The notes under the pieces were generated by a model. It saw only the letters and a list, made by a program, of their open reading frames with translations, had not been told where the DNA came from and did no database searches. A DNA stretch of 46,432 nt, taken from positions 1 through 46,432 of the forward strand of contig JACMPP010000165.1 of NCBI GenBank assembly GCA_014377445.1, given 5' to 3'. The translations under genes and the position numbers were made by a program. This DNA comes from Oligoflexus sp. Its GTDB lineage: Bacteria; Bdellovibrionota_B; Oligoflexia; Oligoflexales; Oligoflexaceae. Of this stretch, positions 8,308-16,403 are shown piece after piece; the stretch's first letter is position 1, and each line of letters opens with the position of its first letter.

Positions 8308-9891
8308 ATGCAAAGCCAATCTACATTACGCGCATGCGGACTGGCGCTATGTTTAGCGTTCAGTGTCACGAATTGCGGAAGCAATAGCAAAAGTGCCGAA
8401 GCTCCCATTGCGTTACCGCCGGTTCAAGCCGCGCTCAATACAACCGCACAAACTCAGGCGATCCCACTCGAAATCCTCGCCGCTGTCGTCTTCAAAGAAT
8501 CGGGCCTTTCAGCCGAAGCAAGTCGCAATATTTATGCAAACGATGCGACGATCGGTCCAAAGCTGGCGGAAACTGCCTTCGGTCTGCCGCGCGCAACTCT
8601 CGGTCTTGATGATTCTGCGGAAAGCGGCACCCTACCTGTTCAAATAGCCGCTTACGGCACGTGGGTTCGCAGCAAGCTCACCCAAGCCCACCTTGATCTC
8701 CCTCTTTCGCTGGCCAAGCCTGATGATGCTTATGACTGGATCTGGCAGCTTGCGCGCATGCATTATCCCGAGGCTTCGTCGCCCAAGAACCTGCAGATTC
8801 TGTTTGCGATGGAATTGATGAAGACCCTCAACAAAGGCTTCATCTGGCAAGATCCCAACAGTGATGAGCGTCTTGAACTCAAGCCACGCCTAACCACTCT
8901 GGAAATCAGCAGCTTTTCTCCAACCATCCAAGCCAATCTTCAACTCGACACTCAGACGAGCGAGCTCTATTTCGTCGACTATCTTCAAATGAGCTACTAC
9001 AACGAGATCACGGTTCAAAACCGTCCCCGTCGCATTCAGGTCATCCACTGCCCTTTCACACTCTCCAATTGCCTCGCTTCTCAACTCGATACAACCAATC
9101 CTGTTCAGATGCAGGCCCACTACGTGATCGCTCCGGATTCAAGCGTCCTGCCCAAGCCGGTAAAAATCCTTCAGCATGCAGTTCCGGTCAAACAACTGAA
9201 TGAGCAGGGCCAAACCGTAACCATCAGCGACGCGATCGTCATCATGCTCGTTGGCAACTCTGGTCGTTACATCAACAGTGAACGCAAGCAAATCAATCCC
9301 AACTGGTACACCAAAGAACAACTCGTTAACCTCGGCAAAGTTATTCAAGGGCTCTGCCAAATCCTCCCCAAAGAGAACGCGACGATGACGGCGGAAAGTT
9401 GCGCAGCGAACGGAACAGGCGTTGTATTCGCAGATCCCAGCCTCCATGCCCACTTTCAATATGGTGACATCCCCGACTTTGATGCTTCGATCTTCGGCAG
9501 CATCATTAAAAATCCCTTGAACGTGAGCGGAGAAGTCGGCGCAACACTCCCTGGCAAAGCGCATGAGTTTGCGGCCGGCAGCAATATACCAATCACTTTT
9601 TCTTTTGTGAAAGGCACCGCGAAGCTCGAAGTTCAACGCCTTGAACGCTGCTCCTCGGGCAAAACCGTTTGGACCACACTCCAGACTCTTTTCCTCCGTT
9701 CGGTCGACAAAAAAACGGTCGACGTCAATTTCTTTGACGAAGGCCCCAACCGCAACGGCCAGCAGTTTATCCGCGCCATGGCTTACGCCAGCGACGGAAC
9801 GTTTATGAACTGGTCTAACACCGACCTCTTCCTGACCGGCTTCGATAAGACCGGTGGCCCTGGCCCAACCGATGGCTCCTGCGCAGATTAA
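8308..9891 (+). CDS. lipoprotein with degenerate N-acetylmuramoyl-L-alanine amidase (Amidase_2)-like domain
   Basis: The 527-residue product starts at the ATG at 8308, with AGGAGA six bases upstream; the open frame reaches 8281. The signal peptide ends at a cysteine in VTNCGSN. Residues about 50-65 (IPLEILAAVVFKESGLS) resemble the start of a lytic-transglycosylase helix carrying Glu. The middle part resembles zinc amidases: VIHCPF (His247), AHYVI (His271), LQHAV (His290), IVIMLVGNSGRY, a helix ending QGLCQIL, HAHF (His380/382), and PDFDAS (Asp390/392). Spacing is looser than in the classical family, and a beta-rich C-terminal domain follows. A peptidoglycan-binding or hydrolysing envelope lipoprotein is my best reading, but activity is uncertain. 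Confidence 0.6.
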   Translation: MQSQSTLRACGLALCLAFSVTNCGSNSKSAEAPIALPPVQAALNTTAQTQAIPLEILAAVVFKESGLSAEASRNIYANDATIGPKLAETAFGLPRATLGLDDSAESGTLPVQIAAYGTWVRSKLTQAHLDLPLSLAKPDDAYDWIWQLARMHYPEASSPKNLQILFAMELMKTLNKGFIWQDPNSDERLELKPRLTTLEISSFSPTIQANLQLDTQTSELYFVDYLQMSYYNEITVQNRPRRIQVIHCPFTLSNCLASQLDTTNPVQMQAHYVIAPDSSVLPKPVKILQHAVPVKQLNEQGQTVTISDAIVIMLVGNSGRYINSERKQINPNWYTKEQLVNLGKVIQGLCQILPKENATMTAESCAANGTGVVFADPSLHAHFQYGDIPDFDASIFGSIIKNPLNVSGEVGATLPGKAHEFAAGSNIPITFSFVKGTAKLEVQRLERCSSGKTVWTTLQTLFLRSVDKKTVDVNFFDEGPNRNGQQFIRAMAYASDGTFMNWSNTDLFLTGFDKTGGPGPTDGSCAD

Positions 9892-9921
9892 GCGCCGAAG
9901 CAGAAAATACAGACTAAAACG

Positions 9922-9954
9922 AAAAAACCCGATGAATCTTTCATCGGGTTTTTT
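9922..9954. terminator. bidirectional intrinsic terminator
   Basis: AAAAAACCCGATGA pairs with TCATCGGGTTTTTT around a short loop. It ends the plus-strand lipoprotein gene and the convergent minus-strand gene that stops at 9980. Confidence 0.88.
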
Positions 9955-9979
9955 CGTTCTGCGATTCTAAGAAGCGGTT

Positions 9980-10330
9980 CTAAGGCCAAAGCAGGTATTT
10001 ATTGTTGACCGGCAGATCAAACTTGCTTTCGACACCCGGCGGCAATCGATCCTCAGGCTTGGTTTCAAGCTTCATATCATAGTAGTCGACAAAGGTCGTC
10101 AAACCATCTTCGTTTTCCAACTGAAGTACATTTGGACTGCGCTGCTGGATCGATTTAACCTTATAGGACTCGCCCTCTTTCCAGTCGTCGTTCTTACCTT
10201 GCGTAAGTTTCACGGTATCATCCGGCAAAGCCTCATGGAGCTTCGGGGGCGGTCGCCTCCGAATCGTTTGTTTTTCCCCATCTTTATAATAAGTCACGGT
10301 GTAAGGCTCGCGACTCCATCTGATACCCAA
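9980..10330 (-). CDS. small hypothetical protein, charged and probably beta-rich
   Basis: I do not recognise this 116-residue protein. It starts with TTG at 10330, supported by GCGAGG about seven bases upstream, and has no signal peptide or membrane segment. The sequence is rich in Lys, Asp, Glu, Tyr and Pro (an RRRPPPKLHE stretch, then alternating beta-like segments such as SYKVKSIQQ and LTTFVDYYDMKL), suggesting a small SH3-like or similar barrel. It follows the zinc-finger-like gene on the same strand, separated from it by a probable terminator, and ends at a shared bidirectional terminator. Confidence 0.65.
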   Translation of the reverse strand: MGIRWSREPYTVTYYKDGEKQTIRRRPPPKLHEALPDDTVKLTQGKNDDWKEGESYKVKSIQQRSPNVLQLENEDGLTTFVDYYDMKLETKPEDRLPPGVESKFDLPVNNKYLLWP

Positions 10331-10367
10331 GGCTAACCTCGCTCTGCTTCACGAATTGGTATCGGCA

Positions 10368-10408
10368 CAAAAATAAAGAAGTCCTTCTTACATTTCAGTA
10401 AGATGGAC
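10368..10408 (-). terminator. minus-strand terminator after the zinc-finger-like gene
   Basis: GTCCTTCTTAC (10381-10391) pairs with GTAAGATGGAC (10398-10408) with one mismatch. On the minus strand it is followed by a T-rich stretch ending in TTTATTTTT. Confidence 0.6.
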
Positions 10409-10438
10409 CTTGCTCTATAAAATCGGCATAAAGTGATG

Positions 10439-10699
10439 TTAGATGATCTCTCGCCCCGCGATGTAGCCGGTGCTTCGGGTATTGCATCCGCAGGTTCGAT
10501 TGCCCGCTGATTCGAAAAGGACGCCGCAGGTGATGCAGGTCCTCACTTTGATTTTGATAGCCGAAAGATTTGCCAGGCGACGGGCGTGGTTCTTGAGTTC
10601 GATATCTTTTACGACTGAGGGAGGAAGACGCTTGATCTTGTTGGACTGAAATTCCGTCTCGATTTCTTGCGTCATGAGCAAGGGCCCCTTTATACTCAT
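10439..10699 (-). CDS. small Cys-rich zinc-finger-like protein
   Basis: The product is 86 residues if it starts at ATG 10699, or 78 from ATG 10675, whose AAGGGG lies 11 bases upstream; neither site is ideal. The N-terminal half is charged and helical. The C-terminal half has CITCG, then 12 residues later a CGC triplet before Asn-Thr-Arg, a C-x2-C...C-x-C pattern like short bacterial zinc ribbons. There is no signal peptide, so it should be cytoplasmic and could bind nucleic acid or protein. It diverges from the large lipoprotein gene, with about 117 bases between their starts. Function unknown. Confidence 0.65.
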   Translation of the reverse strand: MSIKGPLLMTQEIETEFQSNKIKRLPPSVVKDIELKNHARRLANLSAIKIKVRTCITCGVLFESAGNRTCGCNTRSTGYIAGREII

Positions 10700-10816
10700 T
10701 TACACGGAAACGCGTATGTCGGTCGACATAAAGACTAGAAAATATTGCAAAATCACTGGGAAATGTCAAGCAAAACAAGCGCGATTTTACCGGTAATTTC
10801 CTTGGAGCGCAAAACG

Positions 10817-13120
10817 TTGAAACGACTTCTTATCGGCTGTGTCTTTCTTGGAGCGTGCACTACACCAACGTCTCCGAAAACGTTTGCGACAGCAATTCAA
10901 GAAAAAGTGGCGATTAAAGATCAAAGCGTTATGGTCACGCTTGTTAAAGCCGAAGAAGCAAAACGCTATGCGCATTTGAAGAAGCATATCGGTCAACTCA
11001 TGCTGGCAAATGCGGATACACAAGTACTCCTTCCTGCTGCTCCGCCTTTAAGTACAGGACAGAACTACTTTGCGCTCGTGAGCAAAGTCTATCGCCGCGA
11101 AAACAAGGAGTGGCTGGCGATTCCCTGGCTTCCCAGTCTGGAAATCAAAATGCTTGGCAAGCCAGGCGACGCCTTGCAACTGATCGGTCAGGATATCGTG
11201 CAGGAAACAGGCAATGGAAATGGAAACGGCAGCGGCCCGGTTACAATTCACGCCTTCTTTCGCCAAAAGAACTCAGGCGCGGCCGACGCCCAGTTGATCC
11301 TTAGCATTCAGCCGGATCAGGCTCGCATCGATGTAAAGGTCAAAGCCGTTGGGACAGTCGCCAAGATACCCTGGAGCCTTCGGGTGGGCCGGGGCAGCGG
11401 TGAGGATCACAGCATTCCTTTCAAAGGGACTCAGGTCGCGGGACTCACTAGCAGCCTCCTTCCGCATGCGGTTTCCATCGTCGGTGAGCAGCCCTTTACT
11501 CTCAAGCAGGATGAGAGCTTCAGCTATCTCGAAGCCGCACCCTCATCTCCCGGCTTTAAAATCCTTCTGGCACGCGATGCTCTCCTGAAACAGGTGGAAC
11601 TCGTGCAGACCCTCAGTGCCTGCTATACGAAGGCCGCGAACTGCAAAGCCTCCAATGTGCCCAGCAACAGCCGAAAACTCTCATCGCCTGCCGCGAAAAA
11701 AGGTGAAACCGCACTCTGGCAGGCGGCCATGGTCTATAACAAAGAGGGCTTTCGCAGCCTCGTTCCCATTCGCGAAGGGGAAACCCTCGATCTCCCCATC
11801 GCCGCCAAGGAAAAACTTGTTCTACTCTTCGCCGATGCCGAAGGCGTCTTGCAAAAGATTGAACTGTCCGCCAAGGTGCAAAGCCCTATCGTACTCCCGC
11901 CGATGCGCAAGGGCTCCCTGCAGATCAACCTCAAACCGAGTGAAGCGGCCTTTCTGGAAATACGCAGCGCCGTGCAGAAGGATGGTAAAAGCTTGCATGC
12001 TTGGGTCAGCGACGCCGATAGCGATCGAATCCTCAGCCCGAATACAATACTCCAGGTCCGATGGCCCCTACAGATGTCGCTGCCGGCCGGCGATTATCAT
12101 TTGCGTATAAACGATGGCTACCAGATCTATTGCGATCAAAGGTTGACCGTGCTGGTCGACCGCAAAACCAACATCGAATGCCTGGAACCAAAATCGGCCC
12201 CCGATTTTTCCGTGCGCGCCAGCATCAGCATCGATCGCGCGGCGGTTCCTGAACAACAGATTGCAGCGACCGGCATACGGGTGATCACCAGCAGCGAAAA
12301 GCCCAAGGACAGAGATCCGCTTCTCGCCATTCCCATGCTGGCCGCTTACGATTCCGAACTCGGACTTTCCATGCGCAGCTTTCCCAGCTCAGCTAAGATG
12401 GAAAAAGCCTGGAATGCCTTTGTGCACGAAAAACCAGATCGTAGCACACTCACACATTTTAGTGAATTCGTCCGTCAGCAGGATAAAGGCGCGAGCCTGG
12501 TCCTCGACTGTCCGCCTCCGGGCTTTCAACTGGCCGAATACAACTGGATCGTTCAAAGCCTTAAGCCTGATGTCCTGGAAGTCTTCGGCTGTCAACAACC
12601 GGAATTGAGCGAGGATCTTTTGCAGGTGGCGAATCGTCTGCAGCAAAAGCAGAACCGGGCTGTTCGTATCGCCGCAGCCTCCTTCAGCGGATCACTCGTT
12701 GCCGCGGGTGTCCCGGCCCTCTACCTGCCACGGGTAAAACGCAGTCAAAAGCTTGAGACGGCTCAGGTGATCGATGATCTGAAGGAGGGCCGCTACACGC
12801 TGGGCTTCCGCAGCGAACTCCTCATTCCGGCCATTCATGCTTTCGACAACCAAATCCAACTCGGCATCCGAACCTCGGATTTGCAGAAACGGGACGTCGT
12901 CGTACGTATCTATGATCAGGATGAAAAGCTCAGCGAGGAAGGCTTTACCCTGGGTGACCGTTTTGAAAACGAAGTCACGGTAAAACTGGCTTTGAAATCG
13001 ACCAGCCGCTGGCTCAGGATTGAACTCCTCACCCGCGAAATCGACAGTCTTGAGGATGGGCCCCTCTTTATTCTAGCCACAAGCAATTTTTTCGGCTTAG
13101 ATGGCAAGCTTGAACGCTAA
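10817..13120 (+). CDS. large lipoprotein with degenerate PHP/CehA-like metallohydrolase domain
   Basis: I start this at TTG 10817 because it gives MKRLLIGCVFLGAC, a textbook lipoprotein signal (lipobox LGAC), with GGAG ten bases upstream. The frame extends to 10745, and an ATG at 10763 would give a long n-region. The 767-residue product has beta-rich segments and a short Gly-Asn-Gly repeat near residues 132-138. From about residue 463 the order of elements resembles CehA/McbA-type PHP hydrolases: GIRVITSSE, a variable helical part, LVLDCPPPGF, VLEVFGC, and VPALYLPR followed by LKEGRYTLGF. The His and Asp metal ligands expected there are absent, suggesting a non-catalytic fold. It ends 14 bases before hpt. 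Confidence 0.6.
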   Translation: MKRLLIGCVFLGACTTPTSPKTFATAIQEKVAIKDQSVMVTLVKAEEAKRYAHLKKHIGQLMLANADTQVLLPAAPPLSTGQNYFALVSKVYRRENKEWLAIPWLPSLEIKMLGKPGDALQLIGQDIVQETGNGNGNGSGPVTIHAFFRQKNSGAADAQLILSIQPDQARIDVKVKAVGTVAKIPWSLRVGRGSGEDHSIPFKGTQVAGLTSSLLPHAVSIVGEQPFTLKQDESFSYLEAAPSSPGFKILLARDALLKQVELVQTLSACYTKAANCKASNVPSNSRKLSSPAAKKGETALWQAAMVYNKEGFRSLVPIREGETLDLPIAAKEKLVLLFADAEGVLQKIELSAKVQSPIVLPPMRKGSLQINLKPSEAAFLEIRSAVQKDGKSLHAWVSDADSDRILSPNTILQVRWPLQMSLPAGDYHLRINDGYQIYCDQRLTVLVDRKTNIECLEPKSAPDFSVRASISIDRAAVPEQQIAATGIRVITSSEKPKDRDPLLAIPMLAAYDSELGLSMRSFPSSAKMEKAWNAFVHEKPDRSTLTHFSEFVRQQDKGASLVLDCPPPGFQLAEYNWIVQSLKPDVLEVFGCQQPELSEDLLQVANRLQQKQNRAVRIAAASFSGSLVAAGVPALYLPRVKRSQKLETAQVIDDLKEGRYTLGFRSELLIPAIHAFDNQIQLGIRTSDLQKRDVVVRIYDQDEKLSEEGFTLGDRFENEVTVKLALKSTSRWLRIELLTREIDSLEDGPLFILATSNFFGLDGKLER

Positions 13121-13134
13121 TAAAGGGCCTTACC

Positions 13135-13656
13135 ATGTCAGATCTAGCCATGCGTCCACTTATACCTGCCTCGCAACTCCAGGAACGCATCAAGGCTCTG
13201 GGAGCGGAGATAAGCCGCGAATACAGAGGCCGCAAAATCACTCTAGTTGGCGTTCTCAAAGGCTCGTTCATTTTTCTTGCAGATTTGGCCCGCGCGATCG
13301 ATCTCGACTGTGAAATCGAATTTATCGGTGTCTCCAGCTACGAAGGCATGCATTCAACCGGCCAGGTCCGAATCCAGACCGATTTAACGAAGGATATGGA
13401 AGGCCAGGACATCATCCTGGTCGAAGACATCATCGATACGGGTACGACGATTGATTACCTGACGAAAGTTTTCGAACTGCGCAAGCCGCGCAGCCTCAAG
13501 GTTGCCTGCCTCCTGTCGAAGCCGGAAGCGCACAAAGTACCCATGACGATTGACTACGTGGGCTTTGAAATATCGAAGGAGTTTGTGGTGGGCTACGGAC
13601 TCGACTACAACGGCCTTTACCGGAACCTCCCGGATCTTATGCAGGTTGTCTCTTAA
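13135..13656 (+). CDS. hpt: hypoxanthine phosphoribosyltransferase
   Basis: This enzyme salvages hypoxanthine (and often guanine) to IMP or GMP using PRPP. The 173-residue length is typical. The PRPP loop reads LVEDIIDTGTT (Asp and Thr at about 97-105). VGVLKGSFIFLADL supplies the second PRPP loop, and DYVGFEISKEFVVGYGLDY is the base-binding region. AAAGGG lies seven bases before the ATG; Met6 is an alternative start. It sits 14 bases after the large lipoprotein gene and is probably cotranscribed with it, which is likely positional rather than functional. It runs convergent to the next gene with only six bases between. Confidence 0.95.
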   Translation: MSDLAMRPLIPASQLQERIKALGAEISREYRGRKITLVGVLKGSFIFLADLARAIDLDCEIEFIGVSSYEGMHSTGQVRIQTDLTKDMEGQDIILVEDIIDTGTTIDYLTKVFELRKPRSLKVACLLSKPEAHKVPMTIDYVGFEISKEFVVGYGLDYNGLYRNLPDLMQVVS

Positions 13657-13662
13657 TAGGAC

Positions 13663-14232
13663 CTATCGAAGCCTGGGGGCCTTTTTTAAACTCCCGGGCT
13701 TTTCTTTAAGTTCTGAAAAATCGATGACAAAGGGATAACCACGACAGGTTCGAAGCTGCCAGTAGTCATCCATGATAAATCCCTCGCTTTCGAGCAATTG
13801 CCTCAAACTTTCAATCTGTGCGGCCATCTTTGTTGAGTTCTGCTCGCTGAGGCTCAGGGCCTCTTCGCAATAGGGCATAACAAAAAGCAGAAGATCGTCG
13901 ATCCCTTCGAGTATTTCGAAGGGCGGCAGGAGCGGATGCTGGAGTTTACGGACGCTCTTGCAGGCCTTTACCCAGTTACGGACGTCCTGAGGACCGGCTT
14001 TATAGAAACAAGGCTTGGCCACGTTGAGGGCCAGGTCGATTCCCGATCCTGAACTGGGGATCCGATAACTTCGGAAGTGTCGACCTTCGCCCGACAGTGT
14101 TCTCTTAGACTTATGTTCCGCCAGATCCCACTCTGTCCAAAGTCTGCTCGGGTCGTAACCTCGGTAAAATGCCTCAACCAGGGCTTCGCGGCGCCGCATA
14201 AGAACATGAATTTCTTTCGAAATATCTTGCAT
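13663..14232 (-). CDS. hypothetical protein with protein-kinase-fold-like features
   Basis: This 189-residue protein is not recognised as a named family. Weak kinase-like signals are seen in order: VAKPCFYK (a beta3-like strand with Lys), a helix then LQHPLLPPFEILEG, a hinge-like LLLFVMPYCEEA, and near the end GFIMDDYWQLRT...PFVIDFSELKEK. The last resembles a catalytic-loop Asp followed by an Asp-Phe motif. There is no Gly-rich loop and the C-lobe is missing, so it would be a minimal or inactive kinase-like protein. A start site AAGGGGG lies nine bases before ATG 14232. The kinase reading is inference. Confidence 0.6.
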   Translation of the reverse strand: MQDISKEIHVLMRRREALVEAFYRGYDPSRLWTEWDLAEHKSKRTLSGEGRHFRSYRIPSSGSGIDLALNVAKPCFYKAGPQDVRNWVKACKSVRKLQHPLLPPFEILEGIDDLLLFVMPYCEEALSLSEQNSTKMAAQIESLRQLLESEGFIMDDYWQLRTCRGYPFVIDFSELKEKPGSLKKAPRLR

Positions 14233-14616
14233 ATCTGCGTACCCCCTTGAGGAGTTTGAGGAAACTGATTGCTAGGCAAATAGCTTCTCTTTACAGAGGT
14301 TTTGATTTGTTCTAATGATGATAACTGGATTTTTTAAAGCTGTCCTGTCAATTCAATGGTCGGTCCTGTCTCTAAGTCCCTGTTGCGCACGCTGTTTTGT
14401 ATTGAAAAGAAACTTGACACCAAATCCAGCACTGTCATAACGTCCAGCGGATATCGTATCAAATTAGGGAAACCCAACGTTGATATTCTTGACTCATTCA
14501 AAATCGAAATCGCAATCACACTGGTCCCAGACTTGGCACGGGGCTTGCTTTACATAAGGCAGGTCGTAGTTCCAATCTGAAATTGAATAACTAATTGATG
14601 TCGCCTGGAGGTTGAA
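14233..14616. other. 384-bp regulatory region carrying a sigma54-type promoter
   Basis: I see no gene here. The part around 14300-14350 is AT-rich, and several CTGTC-type words (14341-14375, 14430) could be activator sites. Short frames crossing the promoter lack ribosome sites and are ignored. Confidence 0.55.
14534..14549 (+). promoter_or_regulatory. sigma54 (RpoN) promoter upstream of the small-protein genes
   Basis: TGGCACG, four bases, TTGCT: this matches the sigma54 -24/-12 consensus exactly, with GG and GC at the required ten-base separation. A start would fall near 14560, giving a leader of about 55 bases before the ATG at 14617. Such promoters need an enhancer-binding ATPase activator; none is encoded nearby. 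Confidence 0.7.
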
Positions 14617-14835
14617 ATGGAAACTAGAAATGAGCGTGAAACTAAGGTCATCTCGATCAAAACCCAAGGTTCCCAAGCACCAGATCAAAACAGCTCAACT
14701 CCAGCCCCTGCTGCACCGGCTGACTTTGATTGGGGTTCGATCATGAAACGCAATTCCGAGAATGTGAATCGCTCACAAACGGATCGTGACAAAGCTAATA
14801 AAGGCGTTATTCGATCTTATCGCTTGAAACACTAA
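14617..14835 (+). CDS. small hydrophilic protein under sigma54-type promoter
   Basis: The 72-residue protein has a strong GGAGG five bases before its ATG, which supports expression. It is rich in Asn, Ser, Thr, Lys and Arg, with an Ala/Pro-rich centre (APAAPADFDWG) and a basic end (GVIRSYRLKH). It has no signal peptide, membrane helix or Cys, and looks largely disordered. I do not recognise a family. It lies 67 bases downstream of a sigma54 promoter and 122 bases before another small basic protein, so both probably form one regulated unit. Confidence 0.75.
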   Translation: METRNERETKVISIKTQGSQAPDQNSSTPAPAAPADFDWGSIMKRNSENVNRSQTDRDKANKGVIRSYRLKH

Positions 14836-14905
14836 GTTCTGAGATTAACAGTCGACTCGTTGACTGTATCTATACTGTTCTGTTCGATACCTCTTTCTCT
14901 CCCTG

Positions 14906-14957
14906 TTGCTGTTGTTCCTATTGCTGTTGTTCCACCGCTGTTGCTGAGGTTGCTGTT
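14906..14957 (+). repeat. TTGCTGTTGTTCC tandem repeat in the leader of the second small gene
   Basis: The 13-base word occurs at 14906-14918 and 14921-14933 (15-base period). It is followed by related GCTGTTGCT and GTTGCTGTT copies that run up to the start codon at 14958 and include its GAGG ribosome site. It could be slippage-prone or form a translation-control structure. Confidence 0.5.
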
Positions 14958-15230
14958 ATGAACTCGAATGATAAATCGTCGAATGTTGTTGATTTGAAGA
15001 ACTTTAAACGTACTCGTGAACTTGAAACTCAAATTGGTCGTGGTCGCACTCCCCTTCATGTTAGCCATATCGATGGCAAAGTTAAGGGCAGCCCACACTT
15101 GAAAAGCCAAGAGTCTACAACGGATGATTTCGGTGATCGTATGCAACGCATCCGCTCAAGCCTGGAAAAAATCAACCAACTCATGGCTGATCTGAAAAAC
15201 ACCAACGCTTCGAAAGAGTTTCACGACTAA
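14958..15230 (+). CDS. small basic hypothetical protein with helical C-terminus
   Basis: The 90-residue product follows GAGG nine bases upstream. The N-terminal half is polar and basic (VVDLKNFKRTRELE). The C-terminal part (about 58-85, DRMQRIRSSLEKINQLMADLKN) is an amphipathic helix with coiled-coil spacing. No signal or metal site is visible. It shares its hydrophilic style with the preceding 72-residue protein and is likely cotranscribed with it from the sigma54 promoter. A strong terminator follows 40 bases later. Family unknown; a regulator-partner or structural role is only a guess. Confidence 0.75.
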   Translation: MNSNDKSSNVVDLKNFKRTRELETQIGRGRTPLHVSHIDGKVKGSPHLKSQESTTDDFGDRMQRIRSSLEKINQLMADLKNTNASKEFHD

Positions 15231-15270
15231 GTTTTCTTAAAATAAGTCTTTAAATCTAAGACCTCTCTAA

Positions 15271-15311
15271 AAAATAAAAGCATGTCTGGTTCTCAGACAT
15301 GCTTTTATTTT
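15271..15311. terminator. very strong bidirectional intrinsic terminator
   Basis: An 18-base perfect stem (AAAATAAAAGCATGTCTG with its complement) encloses a five-base loop, with A/T tails at both ends. It closes the plus-strand small-protein unit and the converging response-regulator gene. Confidence 0.92.
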
Positions 15312-15360
15312 TCTCAATTTCTATGCTTTCCCACTTAAGGATTTGGATAGAGCTGGTTGC

Positions 15361-16002
15361 TCAAACTTCAACAAAGCCGTTACGGATTGCGTAACGAGCG
15401 AGTTCGATCTGGGAACGCATGTTGAGTTTGTTCATGATGTTCGCTTTGTGACGATCGACGGTCTTCACGCTGATCTGAAGATCAAGAGCGATTTCTTTGG
15501 CTGTCATGGCCTGAGCGACACAGCACAGGACATCGACTTCGCGCGGGCTAAGGGGATGCTCCAGACGTCCGTTGATTCCATCACGGTGTTTTTGCACCAA
15601 TGTACGGATAATTCCGTTGTTGTGAAAGAACAAGGCGCCTTCGCTAACGCTTTTCAATCCGGCTAGCATTTGTTCTGGATCATCGAAAGCAGACATAAGG
15701 CCTTTGGCGCCGATACGTTCCGCGATTCGTTGATACTCGGGGAGAGGCAGTGAACTGGTAAGTACGATGTGAAGATCAGGTTTAATACTCTGAGCCTCAG
15801 TCGCCATCTGATAGATGGAGGCCATCGATTGGATGTCCATTAGGAGGATTTCGGGCTGAAGGCGTTGCACCAACTCTTTCACCTGATAGGAGGAGGGACC
15901 ACTGGAAAGAACCTGGAGTTCTTCAAAGCGATCAAGCACTTGGGTCAGTCCTTCACGGACAACGGGGTGATCGTTAATGACGAGAAGTGAGATCTTCTTC
16001 AT
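15361..16002 (-). CDS. LuxR/NarL-family response regulator
   Basis: This two-component regulator has 213 residues from ATG 16002 (MKKISLLVINDHP); the longer frame to 16068 adds unrelated residues. The receiver domain has Asn10-Asp11 in the acidic pocket, the phosphoacceptor Asp56 in LLMDIQSM, the switch Thr in VLTSS and Lys in GAKGLM. The C-terminal LuxR-type helix-turn-helix reads LSPREVDVLCCVAQAMTAK then ISVKTVDRHKANIMNKL. Pocket residue Asn10 in place of Glu or Asp is a minor deviation. No sensor kinase adjoins, so it is an orphan here. It converges on the sigma54-driven small genes, but no direct link is shown. Confidence 0.9.
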   Translation of the reverse strand: MKKISLLVINDHPVVREGLTQVLDRFEELQVLSSGPSSYQVKELVQRLQPEILLMDIQSMASIYQMATEAQSIKPDLHIVLTSSLPLPEYQRIAERIGAKGLMSAFDDPEQMLAGLKSVSEGALFFHNNGIIRTLVQKHRDGINGRLEHPLSPREVDVLCCVAQAMTAKEIALDLQISVKTVDRHKANIMNKLNMRSQIELARYAIRNGFVEV

Positions 16003-16340
16003 AGCTGTACTCGCAATGTGCAGTGTTTTATACAATACATTCCATGCCACATAGACATCTATTAGCAATATTCTGCATCAAACCAATGGGTTCGACTTTG
16101 AATTCTGAGGAAGGTTCCCCTGAAGGGCGCAACGCGAAAGCCGTTTCTCGCCAACTTGATAAAAACGGAAGAATTTTATGTACGAGTTTTCTTTTGTGAC
16201 AAAAATACATGGGAAATAGGTTGTTAATTTCAGTGGGTTATAGTGCGTAAAAGCTGCATATACGCCACGAGATACGGCGATTTTGGTAACTCATTCTGAT
16301 GTGCTGAGTAAAATTCATCCGTTTTTGCATGACTCAGATA
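16003..16340. other. intergenic region between the response regulator and the topB terminator
   Basis: About 340 bases without a gene. It presumably contains the regulator's promoter near 16003-16200. A 6-base inverted pair CTGAGT...ACTCAG lies at about 16303-16336. I see nothing else convincing. Confidence 0.4.
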
Positions 16341-16376
16341 AAAAACAGCCTCGCAATTACTCGCGAGGCTGTTTTT
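16341..16376 (-). terminator. intrinsic terminator of topB
   Basis: AAAAACAGCCTCGC pairs perfectly with GCGAGGCTGTTTTT around an eight-base loop, with a T tract on the minus strand, 27 bases after the topB stop. It would also work for a plus-strand transcript, though no gene is seen there. Confidence 0.85.
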
Positions 16377-16403
16377 ATAGGGTTCCATAGACTTAGCCCA
16401 AGA

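Noticed and set aside
14356..14580. 74-codon plus-strand ORF
   Set aside because: It contains the sigma54 promoter and lacks a ribosome site; the promoter reading is stronger.
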